Of a stretch of 50,829 nt of DNA, positions 1 to 7,727 are shown piece by piece (position 1 is the first letter of the stretch; each line of letters opens with the position of its first letter). The notes below the pieces were generated by a model. It was not told the DNA's origin. It made no database searches and saw nothing but the letters and a program-made list of their open reading frames with translations. A program made the translations under genes and the position numbers. The stretch is from an uncultured Kangiellaceae bacterium (GTDB taxonomy: Bacteria; Pseudomonadota; Gammaproteobacteria; Enterobacterales; Kangiellaceae), in contig CAJQOL010000002.1 of the NCBI GenBank assembly GCA_905479925.1, positions 1 through 50,829 of the forward strand. Direction: 5' to 3'.

Positions 1-99
1 GAACTGGCCTTTTTCAACTTGTTCGACAAGTGACAGTTTAAAAGCCAATGAATAATCTTTCTGAGAGCGTCTTTTCTCTGTGATCGTAGGGTAATCCAT
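1..99 (-). CDS. IS3-family transposase OrfA, N-terminal fragment (runs off the window)
   Basis: The 33 visible residues start with ATG at 99 behind a GGAG ribosome binding site and include the stretch SLAFKLSLVEQVEKGQF. That is the first helix region of the helix-turn-helix in IS3-family OrfA proteins, which bind the element ends and together with OrfB (DDE integrase) carry out transposition. The frame is open to the window edge. Only the start is visible, so whether the copy is intact cannot be judged. Confidence 0.7.
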   Translation of the reverse strand, partial: MDYPTITEKRRSQKDYSLAFKLSLVEQVEKGQF

Positions 100-139
100 A
101 ATAAGTCTCCAAAGTGTCAACTTATTTCAGGACGGGACA
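1..139 (-). mobile_element. End of an IS3-like insertion sequence (rest lies left of the window)
   Basis: A transposase OrfA start lies at 1-99, and about 40 bp outside it a sequence beginning TGTCCCGTCC on the minus strand (139 down to 115) looks like the terminal inverted repeat, with the TG tip usual for IS3-family elements. The porin terminator starts only a few bases beyond, so the element appears to have landed just downstream of the porin gene. The other end, the target duplication and the OrfB reading frame are outside the window, so the exact boundary at 139 is inferred. Confidence 0.6.
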
Positions 140-145
140 AAAAGC

Positions 146-177
146 AAAAAAAAGGCCCCCCCCTCGGGCTGGCCTTT
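146..177 (-). terminator. Rho-independent terminator of the porin gene
   Basis: Read on the minus strand, AAAGGCC and GGCCTTT form the outer stem around a GC-rich inner part (AGCCC with a run of G), followed by a T run. It begins 25 bp after the porin stop codon and ends just before the IS end. Confidence 0.8.
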
Positions 178-202
178 ATACAAAATAAGTTGTTCTACGA
201 AC

Positions 203-1402
203 TTACATCTTGTAAGTAAGCATAAACCATAACTTATCTCTTGAAACATAACTTGCACTATCACTATCAAAACTAGCGTACTTGAACAACCCGGATAAGT
301 TCTTGCTGATTTTTTTAGAAATAACAAAATCTATTTCTGTTCCTAAGCTATTGCTACCTTCATCGCTAGAGAAATCATGATAAATCACCTTAAAATTGTA
401 TCCATTCATTTTATGAGAGAAATTCAAATAAGTATCTTCAATACCTGAAGCCGGTGTAGCCAAAAAGACATCAGCCCAACCTTGAAACTTATGCAGTGTC
501 GCCAACGAAGTCGTAAACCCTTGGCCGCCACTACTGTCTCCGCCTAAAACTTCCATACCTGCACCAAAGGAAGAATTCCCAGTTTTGTAACTGCCATCGA
601 CCAAATAGTAGTTAGCATCATAACTATTAGGATTATCACCTGCATCCGATTGACTCGCAAATTCAAGCTTGTAGTTAAACGCGTCTACCTTACCTGCGTA
701 ACTAACTCCAAAAGTATTATTTGAAAGTCCTAAAGCATCTTCGTTATCAATCATAAAGTAATAAGCCGACAACTTACCGGTTGAAAGCTTATAATCCGCA
801 TTAAACAAATGGGTATTATGGGTGTGGTCGCCCGCGGCTACGGTTTCGCCAAATATACGGTTGACGTTAAATACATAAGCATAATTGAATGACAAATCCT
901 GAGAGAACTTTGTTTTTAGTGTGAAACTATCATAGGTTTGCTCATTTTGACGCCAGCCAACGCCACCGACAAAACGCTGATTTCCGACCAGTATCCGTTG
1001 GCGACCTAGTGCTGCTTTAGTATCGCCACTTGTATATCGAACAAATCCTTGATTGAGCTCCGTTCCAACTGGATCTGCAACTACTGGGTATTGACCACGG
1101 TCCGGTGATGTTCCAGCACCTGAGTTATATTCATCGCCTTGCAATTCTGTTACATCGTCGAATTCTAATACTGTATCAAATGCATCACTCCATTTAGTCT
1201 TTATTGTTGCTCGGGTTCTCAATGTTGATGCGACTGCGTTTTTTGAAAGATTGTCCTGGTCAACGTTTTCAAGTCTATATCGAAAGCTCAAATCAAGATC
1301 GTTTTCAATTTTATCACCGGCACTTTGAGCCGTAAACGAACTGATAGACATTGCCGCGAGCACACTAGATACCAGCATATTTTTTTTGAATTTTTTATTC
1401 AT
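203..1402 (-). CDS. Outer-membrane porin, alginate-export/OprD-like beta-barrel
   Basis: The 399-residue product has a clear signal peptide (KKFKKN, a hydrophobic stretch, then AQSA with cleavage near residue 28) and a body of alternating polar and hydrophobic beta strands ending in LTYKM. The central GRQRILVGNQRFVGG and GWRQNEQTYDSF segments are typical of alginate-export-family barrels, which work as general or anion/sugar porins in the outer membrane. A good ribosome binding site (AAGGGG) precedes the ATG. The gene stands alone with its own terminator and has a near-consensus FNR box about 140 bp upstream, so expression at low oxygen is likely. The substrate cannot be read from the sequence; the family call is from memory of conserved motifs. 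Confidence 0.75.
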   Translation of the reverse strand: MNKKFKKNMLVSSVLAAMSISSFTAQSAGDKIENDLDLSFRYRLENVDQDNLSKNAVASTLRTRATIKTKWSDAFDTVLEFDDVTELQGDEYNSGAGTSPDRGQYPVVADPVGTELNQGFVRYTSGDTKAALGRQRILVGNQRFVGGVGWRQNEQTYDSFTLKTKFSQDLSFNYAYVFNVNRIFGETVAAGDHTHNTHLFNADYKLSTGKLSAYYFMIDNEDALGLSNNTFGVSYAGKVDAFNYKLEFASQSDAGDNPNSYDANYYLVDGSYKTGNSSFGAGMEVLGGDSSGGQGFTTSLATLHKFQGWADVFLATPASGIEDTYLNFSHKMNGYNFKVIYHDFSSDEGSNSLGTEIDFVISKKISKNLSGLFKYASFDSDSASYVSRDKLWFMLTYKM

Positions 1403-1836
1403 TTTGAATCCCCTTGTAAGGATGCATTTAATTAATCATTAGTAAAGGCTGCAAGGTCCTTTTTTAAACAACATTGGCCTTCTTTTTACACCACTTTTTA
1501 GTGCCTAGACAATGTAACATTTAACGCATTTTTATGATTGATCCAAGTCAATGAATTCAACACCTTAGCCATAATATACAGTATCAAATATAGGACAATA
1601 ATTCTAAAACCGCAAGGAGTCCAAGGTTAAACAAAATTGTTCAATTTAGTTACAATTTAGTGACTTATATCACCGACAGAAATTGTTTATTAGTGGCTTG
1701 TCAGGTAGAATGGTTTTGTCCGAACTGCCATGGTTTTTACTTTATAAGTGTTTAAGCCGAGAAGGTTCACTTTTTATCACTCCGAAGTATTACAAGGCTA
1801 AGTCTATTTGATAAGCCGGTAATGCCGCGAATAGCC
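1403..1836. other. Intergenic region between porin and moaA
   Basis: This divergent spacer is AT-rich. Apart from the FNR box at 1538-1551 and the start of the moaA promoter just beyond its right edge, I see no convincing open frame, RNA gene or repeat. The porin promoter should lie between the FNR box and 1402, but no clear -35/-10 pair stands out. Confidence 0.5.
1538..1551 (-). promoter_or_regulatory. FNR/Anr box upstream of the porin gene
   Basis: The site reads TTGACTTGGATCAA in the direction of the porin gene and matches the FNR consensus TTGAT-N4-ATCAA in 9 of 10 positions. It is centred about 142 bp before the porin start. The identical 14-mer, in the same orientation relative to its gene, lies upstream of the decarboxylase at 5558. 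A 4Fe-4S FNR protein is encoded in the window. Confidence 0.7.
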
Positions 1837-1864
1837 TTGACGTCTTGCTTTTTTTAAATATAGC
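1837..1864 (+). promoter_or_regulatory. Predicted sigma-70 promoter of moaA
   Basis: A -35 element TTGACG (1837-1842) and a -10 element TATAGC (1859-1864) are 16 bp apart, which places the transcript start near 1871. That start would give a 70-nt leader that contains exactly the folded element described next. Confidence 0.5.
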
Positions 1865-1870
1865 GGTCAA

Positions 1871-1935
1871 TTAGAGCTTTATTCGCCAGGGTCAATGGAG
1901 AAATCGATTGGCCTCCCGTATTTGGAAAGGAGCTC
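1871..1935 (+). promoter_or_regulatory. Moco-riboswitch-like leader of moaA
   Basis: The leader can fold so that GAGCTTT (1874-1880) pairs with GGAGCTC (1929-1935), closing over the Shine-Dalgarno sequence. Inside, GGTCAAT (1890-1896) pairs with ATTGGCC (1907-1913), and CTCC (1913-1916) offers an alternative partner for the GGAG of the ribosome binding site. The GGCCTCCC...GGAAAGGAG layout resembles the Moco RNA motif found before moaA in gammaproteobacteria, which senses molybdenum cofactor and represses translation. Sequence resemblance is from memory; a covariance-model search with the Moco RNA family would decide it. Confidence 0.5.
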
Positions 1936-1942
1936 AAATTTC

Positions 1943-2935
1943 ATGAATACTGCCAGTCAGAAGTTGGTCGATCGTTATGGTCGTTCCTTTCCCTATCTTC
2001 GCTTATCATTAACCGATGTTTGTAATTTCTCTTGCGACTATTGTTTGCCTGATGGTTATCAATGTGAAGAGAAGAAATCCTTTATTGACTTAAACGAAGT
2101 CAAAAATATTGCCATTGCCTTTTCGCAATTGGGTACAAAAAAGATTAGATTGACGGGAGGAGAGCCAACCATTCGTAAGGATTTCTTGGATTGTCTACGA
2201 ATAGTTAGCCAGACACCTGGAATTGAGCAAGTCGCAGTTACCACCAACGGCTACAAGTTAGAAGAAAATATTGATCAGTGGGTAGATTCTGGCCTCACTC
2301 ACCTAAACGTTAGTGTTGACACTTTGGATAGTCGGCTTTTTCACAGTCTAACGGGACACAATCGACTACAAGAGATATTGAGTGGTATTGATCACGCTCA
2401 TAATTTAAATTTAAAATCGGTTAAATTAAACGCAGTCCTTTTGAAGGATGTTAACAGCCATCAATTTGATCAATATACCCACCTTTTAAAAAATAGGAAA
2501 TTAAGTATTCGATTTATCGAACTGATGCAAACCGGAGACAATTTAGAATACTTCAATCGTTATCATATCGGCAGCCAAGTATTAAAGAACTATCTTTTTT
2601 CTAACGGTTGGTCAGAGAAAATCAGAAGTGCATCTAGCGGTCCAGCAGTAGAATATTATCACCCCGATTATGAAGGAACATTTGGTGTAATAGCACCCTA
2701 TTCCAAAGATTTTTGTGATTCCTGTAATCGTTTGCGAATGTCATCAACTGGGGATTTTCATTTGTGCTTGTTTGGTGAACAAGGCTATTCCGTTCGTCAT
2801 CTACTGCAATCCCAAGAACAACGAGAAGAGTTAAAGGAAACACTCTGTAATCTACTTGGTAACAAACGGAAAACGCACTTCCTTCATGATAGTGATACTG
2901 GGGTTACACCTAACCTTTCAGCAATAGGAGGTTAA
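1943..2935 (+). CDS. moaA: GTP 3',8-cyclase MoaA
   Basis: MoaA is the radical SAM enzyme that rearranges GTP in the first step of molybdenum cofactor synthesis. The product (330 residues from this start) has the radical SAM CxxxCxxC motif as CNFSCDYC (Cys27, 31, 34), a GGEPT segment for SAM binding, the second cluster motif FCDSCNRLR with a later Cys in FHLCLF, and the C-terminal GG that is essential in the family. The frame is open back to an ATG at 1895, but the ATG at 1943 has a strong AAGGAG site ten bases upstream, and the upstream part would overlap the folded leader, so I prefer 1943. The next gene is moeA. No moaC, moaD or moaE is present in the window. Confidence 0.95.
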   Translation: MNTASQKLVDRYGRSFPYLRLSLTDVCNFSCDYCLPDGYQCEEKKSFIDLNEVKNIAIAFSQLGTKKIRLTGGEPTIRKDFLDCLRIVSQTPGIEQVAVTTNGYKLEENIDQWVDSGLTHLNVSVDTLDSRLFHSLTGHNRLQEILSGIDHAHNLNLKSVKLNAVLLKDVNSHQFDQYTHLLKNRKLSIRFIELMQTGDNLEYFNRYHIGSQVLKNYLFSNGWSEKIRSASSGPAVEYYHPDYEGTFGVIAPYSKDFCDSCNRLRMSSTGDFHLCLFGEQGYSVRHLLQSQEQREELKETLCNLLGNKRKTHFLHDSDTGVTPNLSAIGG

Positions 2936-2941
2936 CGTTTC

Positions 2942-2996
2942 GATTGGATTGGATTGGGTTGGTCTGGATTGAATTGAATTGAATTGAATTGAATTG
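2942..2996 (+). repeat. Pentanucleotide microsatellite between moaA and moeA
   Basis: Eleven consecutive 5-bp units run from 2942: GATTG three times, then GGTTG, GTCTG, GATTG and finally AATTG five times. It begins six bases after the moaA stop codon. The pattern suggests replication slippage and may vary in length between strains. No coding or terminator function is visible. Confidence 0.9.
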
Positions 2997-3107
2997 ACCA
3001 ATTAAAAACTATTTAAGTTTGTATAACAGTTATCCTGTACAGAAATCAAACCTGTTGTTTTTGAATACGACGCTTTAAGTCAAACAATACATTGTGGACA
3101 CTCATGA

Positions 3108-4382
3108 ATGAATAACAATCAAGAAAACTATACTCAACACTACATGATAGAGTTTAAAGAAGCGCAAAGATTAATCGAAGAGCATGCTTCTGAAATTGGC
3201 AATGAAACGGTAGATTGGCAAAAAAGTCTTAACCGGGTTTTGGCCGAGCCGATCGTAGCGCCTATGTCCATCCCTAATTTTGATAATACAGCGATGGATG
3301 GCTACGCCGTCAATTCGGTGGATTTGAAAGACGCTAGTCCAAGTAATCCGATTACTCTTGAAATAGCAGGATTAACGGCTGCCGGAGACCCGGCCAACTC
3401 AAAAGACGAATCAAGAGTAATGACAGCTTGGAAGATTATGACTGGTGCACCAGTTCCTCTAGGTTATGATTCTATTATTCCCGTTGAAAATACAAAACAA
3501 TTGGACAGTAAGAATTCCGTTGATTGTTTTTCTAGTCCTATGCCTGGAGCTCATATTAGAAAATCTGGTGAAGACTTTGTCAAAGGCGAAGTTGTAATGG
3601 AAAAAAGTCAACGGGTTGGCGCCAATCAAATAATGGCGATCGCGGCCTTAGGCATTACCAACTGTGAGCTAAAAGAGAAACCGAAAATCGCTGTTTTTTC
3701 TACCGGAAAAGAGCTGGTCGATGACCCCAACAAAGAGCTGTTGCCGGGGCAGATAAGAAACTCTAATATGCCTTTTATCCTGAGCTATCTCAGCGCTTTA
3801 CCAGTTGAAGCATTTAATGCTGGAACAAATTATGATGACGTTAACGAGTACGAGAAAGCGCTTAAAAAACAACTGGATAGCGGAACAAAAATCATTATAA
3901 GCACCGGAGCTGTATCGATGGGGGATTTTGATTTTATCCCGAAAACCATAATAAAGTTGGGTGGTAAAATCATTTTTCATAAGTGCAAAATCAAGCCAGG
4001 AAAGCCTATATTATTCGCTAAGTTCGATAATGGTAGCTTTTATTTTGGGCTACCAGGCAATCCAATTTCAGCAACCATTGGATTACACTTTTTTGTAGTC
4101 AGTTTACTTGAGAAACTTTTAGGGTATCAACTGAATAAACCCTTGCCGGCGGAATTAGACGGCCACTTGTCGACCAAAGTAGGGTTCAGAAACATCCTAA
4201 AAGCGGTGGCCTCTATCGATACTAACGGCAAGATGATTGTAAAAGCTCTGCAAGGACAAGAGTCCTTTAGAATTAATCCAATGATTGTTGCAAATGGCTG
4301 GATTGTCATTGATGAATCAACCGCTAACGTCGATAACAGGACGCTGGTAAATTTCTTCCCTAACGATGTTTTTACTAATTAA
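3108..4382 (+). CDS. moeA: Molybdopterin molybdenumtransferase MoeA
   Basis: MoeA inserts molybdate into adenylylated molybdopterin to give the active cofactor. The 424-residue product has the family landmarks in order: IPNFDNTAMDGYAV near residue 58, a GxxxKxGED-like HIRKSGEDFVKGE segment, STGKEL, GQIRNSNM, TGAVSMGDFDF (the molybdopterin-binding loop) and GLPGNPISA near the C-terminal third. Length is normal. The start is uncertain: the ATG at 3108 follows no good ribosome binding site, an ATG at 3104 hits a stop after three codons, and an internal Met at residue 13 (3144) would also begin just before the conserved core. It lies 172 bp after moaA, separated by the microsatellite, and is probably part of the same functional group. 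Confidence 0.93.
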   Translation: MNNNQENYTQHYMIEFKEAQRLIEEHASEIGNETVDWQKSLNRVLAEPIVAPMSIPNFDNTAMDGYAVNSVDLKDASPSNPITLEIAGLTAAGDPANSKDESRVMTAWKIMTGAPVPLGYDSIIPVENTKQLDSKNSVDCFSSPMPGAHIRKSGEDFVKGEVVMEKSQRVGANQIMAIAALGITNCELKEKPKIAVFSTGKELVDDPNKELLPGQIRNSNMPFILSYLSALPVEAFNAGTNYDDVNEYEKALKKQLDSGTKIIISTGAVSMGDFDFIPKTIIKLGGKIIFHKCKIKPGKPILFAKFDNGSFYFGLPGNPISATIGLHFFVVSLLEKLLGYQLNKPLPAELDGHLSTKVGFRNILKAVASIDTNGKMIVKALQGQESFRINPMIVANGWIVIDESTANVDNRTLVNFFPNDVFTN

Positions 4383-4413
4383 CTGTTGTGAACTTTGCGC
4401 CTTAATTTTTTAG

Positions 4414-4770
4414 ATGAGCGAAAACATGTATATTCGATTGAACAAAAATAGTATTCGCTACCGAGTTTCTATTGAAGAAGCGAATCGACTTCTAGCCGGC
4501 GAAGAGCTGACGGAATCCGTTCAACTGTCCACACTACACTCTTTGTCCTACGCCATTACCACAGTAGATCGAGTCAGCGAGTTTGTTTATGATCAAGATA
4601 ATAATAGATTCTGTCTATTTATAGAGGCCGATGAACTTAATCGCGAAATTGAAGATAGACCTTCCAAACAAGGAATAGAGTTGTCAAAGAAAATTCTCAA
4701 TAACCTATTAATAATTGCGTTAGAGGTCGATCTAAAACGGAATAGAAAGGTTAGGCGTAATCAGTCGTAA
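4414..4770 (+). CDS. Small uncharacterised protein in the Moco cluster (DUF7009-like)
   Basis: The 118-residue soluble protein starts MSENMYIRLNKNSIRYRV and continues EEANRLLAGEELTESVQL, a pattern I associate with the uncharacterised DUF7009-type family whose members begin with a similar basic 'IRI..NSIRYRL' strand. An internal Met at residue 5 (4426) fits the usual start of that family better and could be the true start. No catalytic motif is visible. It follows moeA by 31 bp and its last 20 bp overlap the convergent mobA gene, so a role linked to molybdenum enzymes is an inference from position only. Confidence 0.65.
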   Translation: MSENMYIRLNKNSIRYRVSIEEANRLLAGEELTESVQLSTLHSLSYAITTVDRVSEFVYDQDNNRFCLFIEADELNREIEDRPSKQGIELSKKILNNLLIIALEVDLKRNRKVRRNQS

Positions 4771-5422
4771 AATTTAAATTTCTAAAACAATCCTCGGTTA
4801 ACCCTAAATCGATTGATGAACTATGTATAACCTGGTGAAACAGTCCAACACGTTTGTTGTTACTTTCCATAAATCGATTAAGTTTATCTAAGTGTGCCAC
4901 GTTAATTAACATCGATAGATAATGTTCGCGAGACGTCGATTTTAAATAATAAGCGCTGGTTGGCCATTTTTCAGCACGACTATTTTGGTTAGGTTGGTTG
5001 CTAGCTTGTTTTTGCTCTAGGCCTCTTGTCCAATCTTGTGCCGGCGCGTTACCAAGCGACTGCTGTTTATTAATACGTTCAATCATTTGTTGTACGATAT
5101 TACTTGGTAAATTGGGAACATCGATTGGATGTACAAATAAGTAACGGGTTTTACATACCGCTAACGCGTTTAAGACACCTTGAAGAGGTCCTTGAGGGGT
5201 ATCGGTATTGTCCGGTAATACCGGATAACCGAAATCTTGATAAACGGGCAAATGACGATTAGCGGAAATTAATAACGTTTTTACCTGGGGCTTTAACCAA
5301 CTTAGTTGCCTTTCAATTAGCGAAACGCCCTCAAACTCCAACAGTCCCTTGTCGGAACCGCCGACTCTACGCCCTTCTCCTCCCGCCAAAATCAATCCTG
5401 TTATTTCATTCTTATTTAACAT
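4751..5422 (-). CDS. mobA: Molybdenum cofactor guanylyltransferase MobA
   Basis: MobA transfers GMP from GTP to molybdopterin, making the guanine dinucleotide cofactor used by DMSO-reductase-family enzymes such as nitrate reductases. The 223-residue product opens with LILAGGEGRRVGGSDKGL, the nucleotide-binding signature, and has PQGPLQGVLNAL and HPIDVPNLP (the Asp binds metal; many relatives have PCDxP here). Between about residues 118 and 150 there is a Gln/Asn-rich insertion not expected in the core fold. The gene faces moeA and its small companion and overlaps the latter by 20 bp. The need for MGD implies that a DMSO-reductase-family enzyme is encoded elsewhere in the genome. Confidence 0.92.
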   Translation of the reverse strand: MLNKNEITGLILAGGEGRRVGGSDKGLLEFEGVSLIERQLSWLKPQVKTLLISANRHLPVYQDFGYPVLPDNTDTPQGPLQGVLNALAVCKTRYLFVHPIDVPNLPSNIVQQMIERINKQQSLGNAPAQDWTRGLEQKQASNQPNQNSRAEKWPTSAYYLKSTSREHYLSMLINVAHLDKLNRFMESNNKRVGLFHQVIHSSSIDLGLTEDCFRNLNFTTDYA

Positions 5423-5557
5423 GACTCATCTCAAAATTTGTACTTTTTACGTTTCATTTAGTGGTTCATATTAACCGATTTTTTTACCCTTTGTCTTTTA
5501 GAAATTCTCTTGTAATGGCGGTAAAAGTACCAAAATCTTCATTTGAGCGATGTGGCC

Positions 5558-5571
5558 TTGACTTGGATCAA
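5558..5571 (+). promoter_or_regulatory. FNR/Anr box upstream of the PLP decarboxylase
   Basis: TTGACTTGGATCAA matches TTGAT-N4-ATCAA in 9 of 10 positions and is identical to the box before the porin gene. Its centre is about 97 bp before the decarboxylase start, a fitting distance for an activating site with a leader. It lies in the divergent spacer with mobA, so it could act on either gene. Confidence 0.7.
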
Positions 5572-5661
5572 GCCTATTGCCATTGAGATTCATTATCATC
5601 AACTCAACGTGTCAATTTGACATTCAATAATTGACGGTAACCCATTTTGACGGATTTCTAA

Positions 5662-7662
5662 ATGAAGGCCCTCGACGCAAGTTCGACCCAATCAAATGAA
5701 CTTAAAAACAGTCTTAGTTTTCTTAGCCCCTACTTTCTAGGAGCCTATGGGGAAAACAATGATGCTTTAGAAAAGCTACTCGTTGAATTTATTCGTGACC
5801 ATATTTATTGGCGGCGTAATTTCCATCCAGAAGATAGCCCGCCCATAACCCCACAGATGATGAACGCAGCGGATTATCAAAACGGATTGGCCAAGATCAG
5901 AACCGAATTACATCAACTAACCGCTAAGTTAAAACGCTCCGTTCCTTTTTATAACCCACGATACATTGGGCACATGTCTTCTGATTTAATGATGCCGGCA
6001 TTGTTAGCCCAGTTGATTACCAACTTTTATAACCCAAATAACATTACCGCTGAATCCGGCCCTATCACTCTAAAGATGGAATTAGAGGTAGGCTTACAAT
6101 TTGCGAAAATGTTTGGCTATAACGTCGATGATAAGAAAGATTGCTGCGCATGGGGGCATTTAACGAGTGGCGGAACCACAGCCAATTATGAAAGCCTGTG
6201 GAACTTTAGAGCTGCGAAATATTACCCTATTGCGTTAGTAGATGCTGCTAACCATCTTAAATTAGACCTTGACCTCGAACTTGAGTCAGATGATTTTAAG
6301 AACCCAAAAGACTATACCCATTGGGCGTTAATCAATTTTTCTATCGAAAAGGTACTCAGTTTTCGGCAAGCGATCCTACAGTTAATCAGGCATAAATACG
6401 ACCAGGCGACCTGCTCACAATACCTTCAATGTGTAGAAGATAACCGCATAGAGACATTAGGGCATGCGCAATTTTTTGCTGAACATTGGCAGCTAAAGCA
6501 AGCGGTGGTTATTGTTCCCGCTACCGCACACTACTCCTGGGAAAAAGCGATGAGAGTACTCGGTTTCGGCAGTGCTTCGTTAATAAAAGTCCCGCTAAAC
6601 GACGCCATGAAAATGGATGAGTCGGAACTTGAACGTATTATCACTAATTTGCATTCTCAAAATATTCCGGTCCTTGCAATCGTAGGGGTGCTCGGAACGA
6701 CCGAATACGGCACTATAGATCCCATCGACAAAATCATCAGCTTACAAAACAAGTTCTCTGAACATGGACTAAATTATTATGTTCATGTAGACGCCGCATG
6801 GGGCGGATATTTGACCAGCATGTTCCGTCAGAGCGATGGAGAAATGGTTCCGTTGGATACTTTAAAAGCTGAGCTAGATTATTTTCCTTCACAAAAAGTT
6901 TATGACGCCTTTAGCGCCTTAAAGAATACCGACAGCATTACCATCGATCCACACAAGCAAGGTTATCTGCCCTTTGGTACCGGTGGTTTTATAGCGAGAA
7001 ACAGAGATATTGTCAGGTTACTAAGCACCCAAGCTGATTACGTATTTTCAGAAACTGAAGAGCCAGATTTTATGCAAATAGGCCAATATATTCTTGAAGG
7101 CTCAAAACCTGGAGCTAATGCCGCTGCTGCTTACGTGGCCCATGCAGTATTACCTTTAGACAGTCAGAATTTTGGTCGTGTTATTAGACAAACTGTTCGT
7201 TCCGCGGAATACTTTTTTGACAAACTAAAACAACTTAAGAAGGAACTTGCTGGTAAAGTCTGCTTAACCATACCTTTCGAACCAGATAGTAACTTGGTGA
7301 CAATAGCCTTAAACCCTCACGGTAATCAGTCGTTAGATGTAATGAACCGCTTTTCTAGCGATATCTATCAATGTCTAACCCATGATGCCAACGCCCCGGT
7401 TCAGTCAAAAGATTTTCTGGGCTCAAAAACAAACCTAGCAATTAGTAACTTAACCAAACAAGAACAAACCAGCTTATTTAAGAAGTTACACTTATTTGAC
7501 AAACAGAGTAGTACAAAACAGGGGGACAAAATTATGATTCTTCGGCACACCCTGATGAACCCGTGGTTGAGTTCAGAAAATGAGGGTAAAAACTACCTCG
7601 ATAAATACTGCGAATACCTTAAGCAGGTAGCACTGGATAAAGTAGACTGTTATTTAAAATAG
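5662..7662 (+). CDS. Group II PLP-dependent decarboxylase, tyrosine-decarboxylase-like
   Basis: The 666-residue product is a fold-type I amino acid decarboxylase. HLTSGGTTANYESLW near residue 168 is the cofactor phosphate-binding region, VHVDAAWGGY near 374 holds the Asp that contacts the pyridine ring, and DPHKQGYLPF contains the PLP lysine, Lys432. The size and the N-terminal YIGHMSSDLMMPALLAQ and NPNNITAESGP segments resemble the long bacterial tyrosine decarboxylases (about 620 residues) more than glutamate decarboxylase (about 466). Such enzymes release CO2 and an amine, often for acid resistance or proton-motive force. No amine antiporter is adjacent, so the substrate is open. An FNR box upstream suggests anaerobic expression. 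Confidence 0.85.
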   Translation: MKALDASSTQSNELKNSLSFLSPYFLGAYGENNDALEKLLVEFIRDHIYWRRNFHPEDSPPITPQMMNAADYQNGLAKIRTELHQLTAKLKRSVPFYNPRYIGHMSSDLMMPALLAQLITNFYNPNNITAESGPITLKMELEVGLQFAKMFGYNVDDKKDCCAWGHLTSGGTTANYESLWNFRAAKYYPIALVDAANHLKLDLDLELESDDFKNPKDYTHWALINFSIEKVLSFRQAILQLIRHKYDQATCSQYLQCVEDNRIETLGHAQFFAEHWQLKQAVVIVPATAHYSWEKAMRVLGFGSASLIKVPLNDAMKMDESELERIITNLHSQNIPVLAIVGVLGTTEYGTIDPIDKIISLQNKFSEHGLNYYVHVDAAWGGYLTSMFRQSDGEMVPLDTLKAELDYFPSQKVYDAFSALKNTDSITIDPHKQGYLPFGTGGFIARNRDIVRLLSTQADYVFSETEEPDFMQIGQYILEGSKPGANAAAAYVAHAVLPLDSQNFGRVIRQTVRSAEYFFDKLKQLKKELAGKVCLTIPFEPDSNLVTIALNPHGNQSLDVMNRFSSDIYQCLTHDANAPVQSKDFLGSKTNLAISNLTKQEQTSLFKKLHLFDKQSSTKQGDKIMILRHTLMNPWLSSENEGKNYLDKYCEYLKQVALDKVDCYLK

Positions 7663-7727
7663 GCCGATATTTTAAGGAGACTGATATTTAACGAGACTGA
7701 TGGAAACAAAAGCCTCGAGAAATGGAT

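Noticed and set aside
2942..2996. CRISPR array or origin iterons
   Set aside because: Units are 5 bp with no spacers, and no cas or replication gene is near. No CRISPR-like repeat-spacer pattern was seen anywhere in the window.
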